From the NCBI GenBank assembly GCA_028287285.1, contig JAQBPY010000020.1, forward strand, positions 1 to 32,575: a DNA stretch of 32,575 bases, read 5' to 3'. A program made the translations under genes and the position numbers. This DNA is from Gemmatimonadota bacterium (GTDB lineage: Bacteria; Gemmatimonadota; Gemmatimonadetes; Gemmatimonadales; Gemmatimonadaceae). Below, in pieces: positions 16,031-24,652 of the stretch; position 1 is the stretch's first letter, and each line of letters opens with the position of its first letter. A model generated the notes under the pieces. That model was not told where the DNA came from, did no database searches, and saw only the letters and a program-made list of their open reading frames with translations.

Positions 16031-17386
16031 CTACCTCAGCCCGCCAAACATACCCGGGGGCATGCGCATCTTTCCGCCGCCGCCGCCCTGGCCACCGCCG
16101 GCGACCTTTTTCATCATTTTCTGCATCTCGCGGAACTGTTCCAGCAGCCGGTTGACCTCGCTGATGGGGCGGCCGGAGCCCTTGGCCACGCGGGCGCGGC
16201 GGGTGCCGGTCATGATGTCGGGCTTTTTTCGCTCCTGCTTCGTCATGGAGAGCACGATGGCCTCCATGTGCTTCATGCGCCTGGGGTCGGCGTCCTTGAC
16301 CTGCTTCAACATCTTCGTGTTGACGCCCGGCATCATCTTGAGAAGACCTTCCAGGGGGCCGAGCTTCTGGATCTGCTTCATGGCGGTGAGGAAATCCTCG
16401 AGGTCCATGCCCTCCTTCCGGACCTTTTTCTCCATCGCCTTGGCGGCGTCCGCGTCAAAGGCGCCCTGGGCCTTTTCCACCAGCGAGACGATGTCGCCCT
16501 GCTGGAGGATGCGGCCGGCCATGCGGTCGGGATGGAAATCCTCGAGCGCATCCGTCTTTTCGCCGACACCGATGTACTTGATGGGCTTCTTGAGCACCCC
16601 GTAGATGGAGAGCGCTGCACCGCCGCGGGCGTCGCCGTCCATCTTGGTGAGGATCACGCCGGTGACGTTGAGCTTTGCGTCGAAGCCCTGCGCGATCTTC
16701 ACGGCTTCCTGGCCCGTCATGCCGTCGGCGACGAGGAGAATCTCATCGGGCTTGATGGCGGCCTTGAGCTTCTCGAGCTCGGCCATCATGCTGTCGTCGA
16801 TCTGGAGGCGGCCGGCGGTATCCACGAGCACCACGCGGTCGCGTGCGCGACGGGCGACGTCCAATCCATTGCGCGCGATCTTCACGACGTCCATCTCGTT
16901 CCGCTCGGCATAAACCGGAATGTCGAGCTGGGCGCCGAGCGTCTCGAGCTGGTCGATGGCGGCGGGGCGGTAGACGTCGCAGGCGATGAGGCGCACCTGG
17001 CGGCCTTCGAGCTTGAGCTTGCGTGCGAGCTTCGCGGCACTGGTGGTTTTACCGGAGCCCTGCAAGCCGACCATCATGACGACGGTGGGCGGCACGGAGC
17101 TGAGCTTGAGCCCCTCACGGCGTTCGCCGAGCATGTTGGTGAGCTCGTCGTAAACGATCTTGACGAGCTGCTGGGCGGGCGACACGGTGCGCAGCTGCGA
17201 CACGCCGACGGCCGCTTTCTCGACGCGCTCGAGGAATTCGCGGGTCAGCGTGAAATTGACGTCGGCCTCGAGGAGCACGCGCCGGACTTCGCGCAGGCCT
17301 TCCTTGATGTCGGCTTCGCTGAGGGTGCCGCGGCCACGCAGTTTGGCGAAGGCGGCTTCTAGACTTTCGGAGAGTTGATCAAACAT
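16031..17386 (-). CDS. ffh: Signal recognition particle protein Ffh (SRP54)
   Basis: A 451-residue GTPase that binds 4.5S RNA and signal sequences and delivers ribosomes to FtsY for membrane insertion. The N domain lies at residues 1-90. The G domain follows, with GLQGSGKTTSAAKLA, DVYRPAAIDQL, DTAGRLQID and TKMDGDARGGAALS. The Met-rich M domain starts at about residue 320 (LEGLLKMMPGVNTKML). The tail is Gly-rich and ends with MRMPPGMFGGLR. It heads the ffh-rpsP-rimM-trmD order and is divergent from lon. Confidence 0.97.
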   Translation of the reverse strand: MFDQLSESLEAAFAKLRGRGTLSEADIKEGLREVRRVLLEADVNFTLTREFLERVEKAAVGVSQLRTVSPAQQLVKIVYDELTNMLGERREGLKLSSVPPTVVMMVGLQGSGKTTSAAKLARKLKLEGRQVRLIACDVYRPAAIDQLETLGAQLDIPVYAERNEMDVVKIARNGLDVARRARDRVVLVDTAGRLQIDDSMMAELEKLKAAIKPDEILLVADGMTGQEAVKIAQGFDAKLNVTGVILTKMDGDARGGAALSIYGVLKKPIKYIGVGEKTDALEDFHPDRMAGRILQQGDIVSLVEKAQGAFDADAAKAMEKKVRKEGMDLEDFLTAMKQIQKLGPLEGLLKMMPGVNTKMLKQVKDADPRRMKHMEAIVLSMTKQERKKPDIMTGTRRARVAKGSGRPISEVNRLLEQFREMQKMMKKVAGGGQGGGGGKMRMPPGMFGGLR

Positions 17387-17411
17387 AGCCGAGAAAGTTA
17401 TTGGACTGACG

Positions 17412-17466
17412 GGGCGCTCGCTACGCTCGCTTGACGGGGGACGGCCGCGAGCGTTAGCAAGCGGGC
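17412..17466. repeat. Inverted repeat in the ffh-lon divergent spacer
   Basis: Arms 17412-17430 (GGGCGCTCGCTACGCTCGC) and 17447-17466 (GCGAGCGTTAGCAAGCGGGC) are near-complementary, with one bulged base and one or two mismatches, around a 16-bp loop. The right arm covers the candidate -35 of lon. It could be an operator or a decayed palindromic repeat. Confidence 0.55.
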
Positions 17467-17483
17467 TCTCGACGAGCTATCTT
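17454..17483 (+). promoter_or_regulatory. Possible lon promoter giving a leaderless mRNA
   Basis: TTAGCA (17454-17459) and TATCTT (17478-17483) are 18 bp apart, each with four of six consensus matches. The -10 ends only 6 bp before the lon ATG, and no Shine-Dalgarno sequence is visible (CCCGCC precedes the ATG). Transcription would begin at or next to the ATG. The match is weak and needs a mapped start site. Confidence 0.3.
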
Positions 17484-17489
17484 CCCGCC

Positions 17490-19961
17490 ATGGCCAAGGC
17501 ACAAAGGAAAGACGACATCCTCAAATCCGAGCTGCCGCCGTCACTGCCCCTGATGGCGTTGCGCTCCACCATCGTCTACCCGCTCGGCACCATTGCGGTG
17601 CAGATGGGCGCGCCGGAAAATCTGTCGCTGCTGCGCGCGTTCGACGAGCCAGGCCTGGTGGTGGCGCTCGTCGTCGCAGGCGGAGATCACGACGACCCCA
17701 TCGACTCGCAACGATTCATCGGACGGGTTGGCGTTGCGGCGCGCGTGCACGAGCGCATCAGCCTCCCGGGCGACACCGTGCAGATCACGCTGCAGGGGCT
17801 GCGCCGCATCATCATCGAGGGAATCGACCAGGAGCTGCCCTTCCCCGTCGCGTCCGTGCGCCCCGCGCGCGAGGCGCCCGCAGACGACAGCGACGTGGAT
17901 GATCTCGTCGCACGAATTCTCGCGGCGTCGGAGACGCTGGCGGAGCTCGTGGACCGCATCTCGGATGAAGTGCCGGCGATGCTGAAGATGAACGTGTCGG
18001 ACCCGGGGCGGTTTGCGGACCTCGCGACGACGAACATGAACTTCCGCATCACCGACAAGGACGAGGTGCTGCAGCGTCTCGACGTCGGCCAGCGGCTGCG
18101 GTTCGTGCTCAATCGCCTCGAGCGCGAAGTGGCGCGGGCGCGGGTGATGGAAGACGTCAAGAAGCAGACGGAGATCAAGATCGAGCAGCACCAGCGCGAG
18201 TTCTACCTGCGCCAGCAGCTGCGGGCCATTCAGGCCGAGCTGGGCGAGACGGATCCGGGTGAGAAGGAAGCGGTCGAGCTGCTGAAGAAGATCGACGAAG
18301 CGAAGCTGCCCGAGCGCGTGGGACAGGAAGCACGCCGCGAGACGGAGCGGCTCCGCCAGTTGAGCAGTGCGTCGAGCGAATATCAGGTCATTCGCACGTA
18401 TCTCGACTGGATTCTCTCGCTGCCGTGGAACGTGTACAGCGGCGACTCCGAGATCGCGCTCGACAAGGTGGAGGAAGCGCTCGACGGCCGCCACTACGGG
18501 CTCAGTGAAGCGAAGGAGCGCATCATCGAGTATCTCGCCGTGCGGAAGCTGCGCGGGGGTGATCCGCATGGTCCGATTCTCTGTTTCGTGGGGCCACCGG
18601 GCACGGGCAAGACGTCGTTGGGCGAAGCGATTGCGACGTCGATCGGCCGGGAGTTCTATCGTATCTCCGTGGGCGGCGTACGCGATGAGGCGGAAATTCG
18701 CGGTCATCGCCGCACGTACGTTGGTGCGATGCCCGGGCTGCTGCTGCAGGCGCTGCGCCGCGTGCAGGTGCGCGACCCCGTGCTCATGATCGACGAGATC
18801 GACAAGATGTCGGGCGGAGGCCCGTCGGGAGATCCGACGGCGGCGATGCTCGAGGTGCTCGACCCGAATCAGAACGACAAGTTCGTGGATCACTACCTCA
18901 ACCTGCCGTTCGATCTCAGCGGCGCATTGTTCATCTGCACGGCCAACAATCTCTTTGACATTCCCGCTCCGCTGCGCGACCGGATGGAGATCATTCGCAT
19001 TGCCGGCTACACGGTGGAGGAGAAGGTGGAGATCGCGTGGCGATACATGCTGCCGCGCCTGCTCGAGGAACACGGCATCAGCGACAAGGACATCCAGTTC
19101 ACCGATGAATCGTTGTCGTTCATCTCGAACCGCTACTCGCGCGAGGCCGGGCTGCGCAACTTCGAGCGCAACCTCGCGGCCATCATGCGCCGGCGCGCGC
19201 GCCGGAAGGCCGATGGCGAAGAAGGTGCGTGGATCATCGACGTGGAGAAGGTGGAGGAGGTGCTGGGCGTGCCGCGTTATGCCGTTGAAGAAGCGGAGAT
19301 GCTTCCGGAAATCGGCGTCGTTACCGGCCTCGCGTGGACGGCGTCCGGTGGAGATTTGCTGGTGGTGGAGGCGCTGCGCATGCCGGGCAGCGGGCGTCTC
19401 ACGGTGACCGGACACCTTGGCGACGTCATGCGCGAAAGCGTCGACGCGGCCTTCTCGTACGTGCGATCGCGCGCGGGCTCGATCGGCATTCCCGATGAAG
19501 CATTCAAGGAGTACGACGTCCACGTACACCTGCCCGCTGGAGCAATCCCCAAGGATGGGCCGAGTGCTGGCATCTCGCTCACGCTGGCCATCGCGAGTGC
19601 GATTTCGCAGCGGCCGGTGCGACGCGACGTCGCCATGACGGGCGAGGTGACGTTACGCGGCAAGGTGCTCGAGATCGGCGGCGTCAAGGAGAAGGTGCTG
19701 GCCGCATATCGCGCCGGGCTGCGTCAGCTCATCATGCCGAAATCGAACGAGAAGGATCTGCGCGACGTGTCGGACGACGTGAAGAAGCAGATCTCGTTCT
19801 CGTTCGTGTCGACGATGGATGAAGTGCTGCGCCTCGCGCTCATGCCGGCACCGAGTGGCGATTCCGCTCCCATGCTGATCGGGGACGCCACTCGGCTCAC
19901 TCCAGGCAACGTTCCCGTCACGAGTGAGACGGGAACGGTGGTCAGTGTTGATCCAGCTTGA
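17490..19961 (+). CDS. lon: ATP-dependent Lon protease
   Basis: An 823-residue AAA+ serine protease that degrades misfolded and regulatory proteins in the cytosol. The N-terminal substrate domain (PSLPLMALRSTIVYPLG) is followed by a coiled-coil stretch at about residues 190-270. Walker A, GPPGTGKTS, lies near residue 367 and Walker B is LMIDEIDKM. The C-terminal protease domain has the KDGPSAGIS motif with catalytic Ser692 and GGVKEK with Lys735, forming the Ser-Lys dyad. Length is normal for LonA. The 3' end overlaps the converging metalloprotease gene by 20 bp, so the two messages could form an antisense pair. No CIRCE element is visible upstream. Confidence 0.98.
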   Translation: MAKAQRKDDILKSELPPSLPLMALRSTIVYPLGTIAVQMGAPENLSLLRAFDEPGLVVALVVAGGDHDDPIDSQRFIGRVGVAARVHERISLPGDTVQITLQGLRRIIIEGIDQELPFPVASVRPAREAPADDSDVDDLVARILAASETLAELVDRISDEVPAMLKMNVSDPGRFADLATTNMNFRITDKDEVLQRLDVGQRLRFVLNRLEREVARARVMEDVKKQTEIKIEQHQREFYLRQQLRAIQAELGETDPGEKEAVELLKKIDEAKLPERVGQEARRETERLRQLSSASSEYQVIRTYLDWILSLPWNVYSGDSEIALDKVEEALDGRHYGLSEAKERIIEYLAVRKLRGGDPHGPILCFVGPPGTGKTSLGEAIATSIGREFYRISVGGVRDEAEIRGHRRTYVGAMPGLLLQALRRVQVRDPVLMIDEIDKMSGGGPSGDPTAAMLEVLDPNQNDKFVDHYLNLPFDLSGALFICTANNLFDIPAPLRDRMEIIRIAGYTVEEKVEIAWRYMLPRLLEEHGISDKDIQFTDESLSFISNRYSREAGLRNFERNLAAIMRRRARRKADGEEGAWIIDVEKVEEVLGVPRYAVEEAEMLPEIGVVTGLAWTASGGDLLVVEALRMPGSGRLTVTGHLGDVMRESVDAAFSYVRSRAGSIGIPDEAFKEYDVHVHLPAGAIPKDGPSAGISLTLAIASAISQRPVRRDVAMTGEVTLRGKVLEIGGVKEKVLAAYRAGLRQLIMPKSNEKDLRDVSDDVKKQISFSFVSTMDEVLRLALMPAPSGDSAPMLIGDATRLTPGNVPVTSETGTVVSVDPA

Positions 19962-21216
19962 TCGCAGCGGGGTCGATCACGCCTGACATGCCGTCGGGCA
20001 GGTCGCTGTAAATCACGAGTGCCCGCCCCGCGATGATGCGCGGGGCGATGGAAACGGTGCGGCCCTTCGGGTGAAAGGTCGCACCGCCGGCCGCTTCGGC
20101 ACGCTCCACCATCGCGGTGCGCTTGGACGTTGCACGCGTGAGCGCATCGGTAAACTCGGCCGCTTCGAGCGTGGAGTCCCACACCGTGGCCCACACGATG
20201 CCCTTTCCGGCGCCGCTCTGGAGCACCACGTAGCGATCACCGTCCCAGCCGGCGGCCGCGCGCGCAGCGGTCTGCTCGTCCTTCAGGTATTGATACAGGA
20301 AGATTCGCGCACCGAACTCACCCATGTTGTTCGAGTAGACCTTCTTTGCGCCGCGCGGCTCGGGAAGCGTGATCGTGGTGGGCTCGTCGGGGGTGTCGCT
20401 GAAAAACGCGTCGCTGTGGAAGATCTGCTCGGTGGAGCGCGGAATGTTCGTGAACGGCGACGTCTTCCCTTTCTTCTCCTTGAAGCGCTGCACGAAGTCC
20501 GCGCCGCTCAGATACGGGAACAGAAGTGATTCCTGAATGACCATGGGCGCCGTGGCAAACACGGGCATCGCACTCATGTTCTCGCGGATCATCTCGCGAA
20601 TGCGATCACGTCCGCCTACCTTGAGCGCAATGTTGCCGCCGCCCAGCATGATGGAGATCTGCTCGTATTGCGCCTGCCCTTCGATGACGGCCTGCGCGGC
20701 GGTGAGGCGATCGTTGTCGGAGGTGGATTTCTGGATCGAGTCCAGATTGACGTACTGATCCTGCAGCGCGTGGACGAGCTCGTGGGTGATGGTGATGTTC
20801 ACGACCTTTTCGTCGGCGCCTTTCACCACGTACAACGTCTTGGCCGCGGGATCATAGTAGCCGATCACCTGCTCGGTGAGCACGGACAACAGGAATTTTC
20901 GCAGGTTGAGCGTGTCGGGCAGCATCCCGAACAGCTTGTAGGCTGCTTCCTCGCCCGCGAGCTCTTCTGACGGTGATTCCTCGTTGAACTTGGTCAGCAG
21001 GAAGTCGCTGACTTCCTGCTTGCTGCGCTCTTCGACCTTGGGCTGAGTCTTGAACGTGAGCCCCGTTTCCTTCTCGATGAGCGGAATTGCATCGGCGACC
21101 TCGGCGGCATATGGGCCGGTGCCGACGTTGCGCTTTGCGCCATAGTAGAGCGTACCGGCCACGGCGGCGGCGATGACAATGGCAGCGATGTAGAGATTGG
21201 TGCGCGGGACTCTCAT
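19942..21216 (-). CDS. Membrane-anchored HELVH zinc metalloprotease-like protein, uncharacterised
   Basis: A 424-residue protein with one N-terminal transmembrane anchor (residues 9-25) and a large part predicted outside the cytoplasm. THELVHALQDQ (His145, Glu146, His149) is an HExxH zinc motif, and AVIEGQAQYE about 30 residues later supplies a likely third ligand, Glu179, as in gluzincins. GYYDPAAKTLYVV just before the motif is common in poorly characterised HExxH proteins. The C-terminal 150 residues have no domain I recognise. Protease activity is inferred from the motif only. It may share a transcript with the prepilin peptidase gene, although transcription would have to run from this gene through a GTC-phased hairpin into that one's 3' neighbour region, so separate units are also plausible. 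Confidence 0.75.
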   Translation of the reverse strand: MRVPRTNLYIAAIVIAAAVAGTLYYGAKRNVGTGPYAAEVADAIPLIEKETGLTFKTQPKVEERSKQEVSDFLLTKFNEESPSEELAGEEAAYKLFGMLPDTLNLRKFLLSVLTEQVIGYYDPAAKTLYVVKGADEKVVNITITHELVHALQDQYVNLDSIQKSTSDNDRLTAAQAVIEGQAQYEQISIMLGGGNIALKVGGRDRIREMIRENMSAMPVFATAPMVIQESLLFPYLSGADFVQRFKEKKGKTSPFTNIPRSTEQIFHSDAFFSDTPDEPTTITLPEPRGAKKVYSNNMGEFGARIFLYQYLKDEQTAARAAAGWDGDRYVVLQSGAGKGIVWATVWDSTLEAAEFTDALTRATSKRTAMVERAEAAGGATFHPKGRTVSIAPRIIAGRALVIYSDLPDGMSGVIDPAAIKLDQH

Positions 21217-21226
21217 TCTGGAAAGT

Positions 21227-21306
21227 TAGTCGGATGGTCGGATAGTCAAATAGTCGATCGGCCAGTGGGTCAGACCCAGACTGACCGACCCCAGACTGAC
21301 CGACTA
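21227..21306. repeat. Second GTC-phased imperfect inverted repeat
   Basis: The segment begins TAGTCGG and ends CCGACTA. The left arm has GTC every 8 bp (TAGTCGGA, TGGTCGGA, TAGTCAAA, TAGTCGAT), and the reversed right arm has TAGTCGGT, CAGTCTGG, GGTCGGTC and AGTCTGGG. It fills the spacer between the prepilin peptidase stop and the metalloprotease start and overlaps the peptidase stop codon. It has the same style of sequence as 15932-16020. Confidence 0.65.
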
Positions 21307-22161
21307 GAACGCCGGAAACACCCTGCCCAGAATCTGATAGCCCCAGATCAGCATCACCACCGCCGCGGGGGCCAGGAAAACTCCGAACGGCACCAGCGGC
21401 AGCTCCACGCTCGCACGCACCGCGCCGCCCAGGGCCAGCTCCGTCTGCGGCGTGGCGCGGCCGCGCCTCAGGAGCGCGATGGGATACACGATCGCGAGAA
21501 AGCCCACCGCGCCAATCGTCGCCCCCAGGAACACCGTGGCAATGGCGCGGGAGGGGCCTAGGGCGGCGCCGGTGAAGGCCATGAGGGTCATGTCGCCCAT
21601 GCCCATTGCTTCCTTCTTCAGTGCCGCTTCGCCGAGCCAGCCGATGATGGCGATCAGGCCCGCGCCCGCGCATGCGCCGAGCAGCGCGTCATACGGGCCG
21701 GCGAATAGGAGGCTGTCGCCGAGAAACGGGGCGGTGAGCGCGCAGCCAAGGCACCACAGCAGCCCCGTAACCGTGAAGCCATCCGGAATGAGATAGTGCT
21801 GGAGGTCCGTGAGCGCGACGCCGGTGAGAATCGTGAGGAACACGGCCACGCGCACGGCGGTGAAGGTGGGGCCGAAGTGCCATGCGCATACCGCCCACAG
21901 GATGCCGATGGTGATTTCAGCGAGGGGATAAATGATGGAGATGGGCTCGTCGCAGCAGCGGCATTTTGCGCGGAGCACCAGCCAGCTGAAGAGCGGAATG
22001 TTCTCGAACCACGCGAGCTGGTGTCCGCAGTGCGGACAGCGCGAGCGCGGGCGGACGACACTCAGCTCCCGGGGCCAGCGCGCGATGCACACGTTCAGGA
22101 ACGAGCCCATGCACAGCCCCACGAGGAACGCGTACCAGATGGCGATGGTGGAGAGAGTCAC
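21304..22161 (-). CDS. Prepilin peptidase (type IV leader peptidase, A24 family)
   Basis: A 285-residue polytopic membrane enzyme that cleaves and N-methylates type IV pilin or type II secretion pseudopilin precursors. It is of the bifunctional type: the cytoplasmic loop after TM1 carries paired Cys motifs (Cys42/Cys45 and Cys67/Cys70, zinc site) within RCPHCGHQLAWFENIPLFSW. The two catalytic aspartates are visible in TDLQHYLIPD (Asp119) and GMGD (Asp190). The GTG start at 22161 overlaps the stop of the methyltransferase gene as GTGA. No pilin genes are nearby. Confidence 0.95.
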   Translation of the reverse strand: MTLSTIAIWYAFLVGLCMGSFLNVCIARWPRELSVVRPRSRCPHCGHQLAWFENIPLFSWLVLRAKCRCCDEPISIIYPLAEITIGILWAVCAWHFGPTFTAVRVAVFLTILTGVALTDLQHYLIPDGFTVTGLLWCLGCALTAPFLGDSLLFAGPYDALLGACAGAGLIAIIGWLGEAALKKEAMGMGDMTLMAFTGAALGPSRAIATVFLGATIGAVGFLAIVYPIALLRRGRATPQTELALGGAVRASVELPLVPFGVFLAPAAVVMLIWGYQILGRVFPAF

Positions 22162-22916
22162 GACCGGAGCTGATAGAGAAAGATGCCCGTTGCCACGGCA
22201 ACGTTGAGGGACTCGACGACGGCAGCGATGGGAAGTGCGGCAAGGGTGTCGATGCGCGACTTTGCGTCGTCGGACAGCCCGGCGCCTTCGTTGCCGACCA
22301 CGAGTGCCAGACGAGGAGGTGCCGAGAGGGTTTCGAGTGACATCCCGTTAGCATCGGCACCCCAGAGCGCGATCTGCTCCCGCGCGCGGAGGGCATCCAC
22401 GTCGGCCCAGGTGGCGGCGAGTGCGGGAAAGTGAAAGCTGGCGCCCATGGAGCTGCGGACGACCTTCGCGTTCCAGATGTCGACGGTACCGGGCATCGCG
22501 AACGCAGCGGTGGCGCCGAGCGCGGCGGCGGTGCGCAGAATGGTGCCCACGTTGCCGGGGTCCTGCACCGCATCGAGGAGGACGATGCGTGCGGTTGGAG
22601 GAACAACAAATGTTTCCAGGCGGCGATCGGGAATCTCGGCGATGGCGAGGACGCCCTGGGGCGAGTCCGTTTCGGCTGTGCTGGCAAATTCGAGGGCCGA
22701 CACTTCGGCGATTTCGACGCCGGAGGCCCGGAGCGTGCCAATCAATGCGGCACCGCGGGGGGCGTCGGCAAGCTGCGGGGCGATGAGCACGCCGCGCACT
22801 CGAAGGGGCGAGCGAAGAAGCTCTTCGACGGCCCTGACGCCCTCCGCGGCAAAGAGCTCGAGACGCTCGCGCGCCTTTCGACGCCGCAGGTCGCGCGCTA
22901 AAGTAAGCAGTTTCAA
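22158..22916 (-). CDS. SpoU/TrmH-family RNA 2'-O-methyltransferase
   Basis: About 252 residues from the TTG at 22916. The N-terminal substrate-binding domain (LTLARDLRRRKARERLELFAAEGVRAVEELL) is followed by the SPOUT knot with all three SpoU motifs: LDAVQDPGNVGTILRTA, LVVGNEGAGLS and VESLNVAVATGIFLYQ. It resembles RlmB or TsnR-like 23S rRNA enzymes, but the target nucleotide is unknown. The start is uncertain: the frame is open to a GTG at 23015, but that would overlap the divergent M48 gene. The TTG leaves the usual family N-terminus. It is coupled to the prepilin peptidase gene by a 4-nt overlap. Confidence 0.92.
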   Translation of the reverse strand: MKLLTLARDLRRRKARERLELFAAEGVRAVEELLRSPLRVRGVLIAPQLADAPRGAALIGTLRASGVEIAEVSALEFASTAETDSPQGVLAIAEIPDRRLETFVVPPTARIVLLDAVQDPGNVGTILRTAAALGATAAFAMPGTVDIWNAKVVRSSMGASFHFPALAATWADVDALRAREQIALWGADANGMSLETLSAPPRLALVVGNEGAGLSDDAKSRIDTLAALPIAAVVESLNVAVATGIFLYQLRS

Positions 22917-22987
22917 TGGGTTACGATTCGTCCCGCGGCGGGAATGGGTCTTGCCAAGAAGTTGCCGTCCCACTGAGAGAGAGAGCA

Positions 22988-23800
22988 ATGAACCGAATTC
23001 TGGCTGGCGTGGCACTCGCGGTATCCTTGACGGCTTGCGGCGTCTCGACGCAACAAGAAGTCGACATGGGTGCGCAGTATTCCGCGCAAATCAATCAGCA
23101 GCTGCCGATCATCGGCGACGTCGAGATCAACCGCTACGTGAACCTCATTGGCGATTCCATTGCCCGGCTCACGTCACGCACCGACCTCACCCAGGCGAAT
23201 GCGTGGAAGTTCTACGTGGTGGACAGCAAGGAAGTGAATGCGTTCGCGGTGCCCGGTGGCTTCATCTACGTGAACCGCGGGCTCATCGAGCGTACCCAGC
23301 GCATGGACCAGTTTGCCGGCGTGCTGGGCCACGAGATCGGCCATGTGGTGCGGCGCCATTCCATCCAGCAGATGCAGCAGCAGCAAGGTGCCAGCTTTGG
23401 CATCACGCTCGCGTGCGTGCTCACGAGCGTGTGCAACAACGAAGCAGGCCAGGCCGCCATTCAGGTGGGCGGGCAAGCCCTCTTCGCGAAATTCAGCCGC
23501 TCCGACGAAGCGGAAGCGGACGCAGAAGGTGTGACGAACACGGTTCGCGCGGGCATCAACCCGAACGGCATTCCCGAGATGTTCCAGATCCTGATCAATG
23601 AGCGCGCGACGAATCCGTCGGCGGTGGATGCATGGTTCGCCACGCATCCCATGGAAGAGGATCGCATTGCCGCAACGCGTGCGCTGATCGCGAAGTATGA
23701 CCCGGCGATCATTCGCTCGCTGGGAACGGACACGAAGAACTACCAGACGTTCAAGACACGCGTGCGCTCCTTGCCGCCGTCGCCCACGCCGCGGAAGTAG
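22988..23800 (+). CDS. M48-family metalloprotease lipoprotein
   Basis: A 270-residue envelope zinc protease similar in layout to LoiP or the protease part of BepA, which remove damaged outer-membrane proteins. ATG at 22988, with a purine-rich AGAGAG before it, gives a lipoprotein signal with lipobox LTAC (Cys17). The zinc site is HEIGHVVRRH (His115, Glu116, His119) and the EAEAD motif (Glu174). FAVPGGFIYVNRGLI and THPMEEDRIA are standard M48 phrases. No TPR domain follows, unlike BepA. A longer open frame from 22916 would destroy the signal peptide and is not favoured. It is transcribed divergently from the methyltransferase gene. Confidence 0.93.
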   Translation: MNRILAGVALAVSLTACGVSTQQEVDMGAQYSAQINQQLPIIGDVEINRYVNLIGDSIARLTSRTDLTQANAWKFYVVDSKEVNAFAVPGGFIYVNRGLIERTQRMDQFAGVLGHEIGHVVRRHSIQQMQQQQGASFGITLACVLTSVCNNEAGQAAIQVGGQALFAKFSRSDEAEADAEGVTNTVRAGINPNGIPEMFQILINERATNPSAVDAWFATHPMEEDRIAATRALIAKYDPAIIRSLGTDTKNYQTFKTRVRSLPPSPTPRK

Positions 23801-23818
23801 CGATCTGGGACCAGTCCG

Positions 23819-24652
23819 CTAGAGCGCTGCCACGAAAGTCTCGACGAGCTGCTCGAACTGCGACGCTACACGCGTCGTGGTTTCGAGCACTTCGGCGTGC
23901 GAGAGCGGATGCATCGAGATGCCGCAGGCCATGTTGGTGATGCAGCTGATGCCGGCGACGCGCATGCCGATGGCACGGGCGACGATGACTTCGGGCACGG
24001 TGGACATGCCGACGGCGTCGGCACCAAGCATATCGAGCATACGCACTTCGGCCGGGGTCTCGTACGCGGGCCCCAGGAGTCCGCCGTAAACTCCCTCTTG
24101 CAGCGCGATACCGAGCGACGAGGCATGCTGCCTTAGCGCCTCTGCCAGCTGCGGATCATACGGGCCGCTCATGTCCGGGAAGCGGACGTCTCCCGGCTCG
24201 AGTGTGCCAATGAGCGGATTGCGGAACATGAGGTTGAGGTGATCGCGGATGAGCATGAGATCACCTGCGCGGAACGTGCGGCGAATTCCCCCGGCCGCGT
24301 TGGAAACGAAGAGCGTGCGGGCGCCCAGCGCATGCAGCACCCGCACGGGAAAGCCGGCGAGCCGCGCATCGTGGCCTTCGTACATGTGGAAGCGGCCCGC
24401 GAGCGCGACCACCGGCCGGCCGGCAAGTGCCCCGACAATGAGCTTGCCCGCGTGGCCGACAACCGTGGCCGTGGGAAAACCGGGTACCTGCGCGAAGGGA
24501 ATGGCCACGGCGTTCTCGATACGCTGCGCGAGCCCGCCTAGGCCGGAGCCAAGGATGATGCCGGCAACCGGCGTTACACTGCCGGCATGCGCGCAAATTG
24601 CATCAGCAGCCATTGCCGCCGCGGCTGCTCCATAGAGCGATGGCTCACTCAT
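23819..24652 (-). CDS. punA: Purine nucleoside phosphorylase (trimeric type)
   Basis: A 277-residue enzyme that splits inosine or guanosine with phosphate into base and ribose-1-phosphate. It has ILGSGLGGLA near residue 34 (phosphate loop), GRFHMYEGHD, VSNAAGGI, then GPAYETPAEVRMLDMLGADAVGMSTVPEVIVA and SCITNMACGIS. The last segment holds the Asn of the base site typical of the class that uses 6-oxopurines. It overlaps the adenosine deaminase stop by ATGA and is the last gene of the purine operon. The MTAP alternative is less likely given the Asn in the base-binding loop. Confidence 0.93.
   Translation of the reverse strand: MSEPSLYGAAAAAMAADAICAHAGSVTPVAGIILGSGLGGLAQRIENAVAIPFAQVPGFPTATVVGHAGKLIVGALAGRPVVALAGRFHMYEGHDARLAGFPVRVLHALGARTLFVSNAAGGIRRTFRAGDLMLIRDHLNLMFRNPLIGTLEPGDVRFPDMSGPYDPQLAEALRQHASSLGIALQEGVYGGLLGPAYETPAEVRMLDMLGADAVGMSTVPEVIVARAIGMRVAGISCITNMACGISMHPLSHAEVLETTTRVASQFEQLVETFVAAL

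Noticed and set aside
17541..19529. 662-codon minus-strand frame opposite lon
   Set aside because: Shadow of lon, no domain seen.
22916..22987. Extended N-terminus of the M48 protease from ATG 22916
   Set aside because: It would bury the lipoprotein signal and lipobox; ATG 22988 with a purine-rich leader gives a proper export signal.
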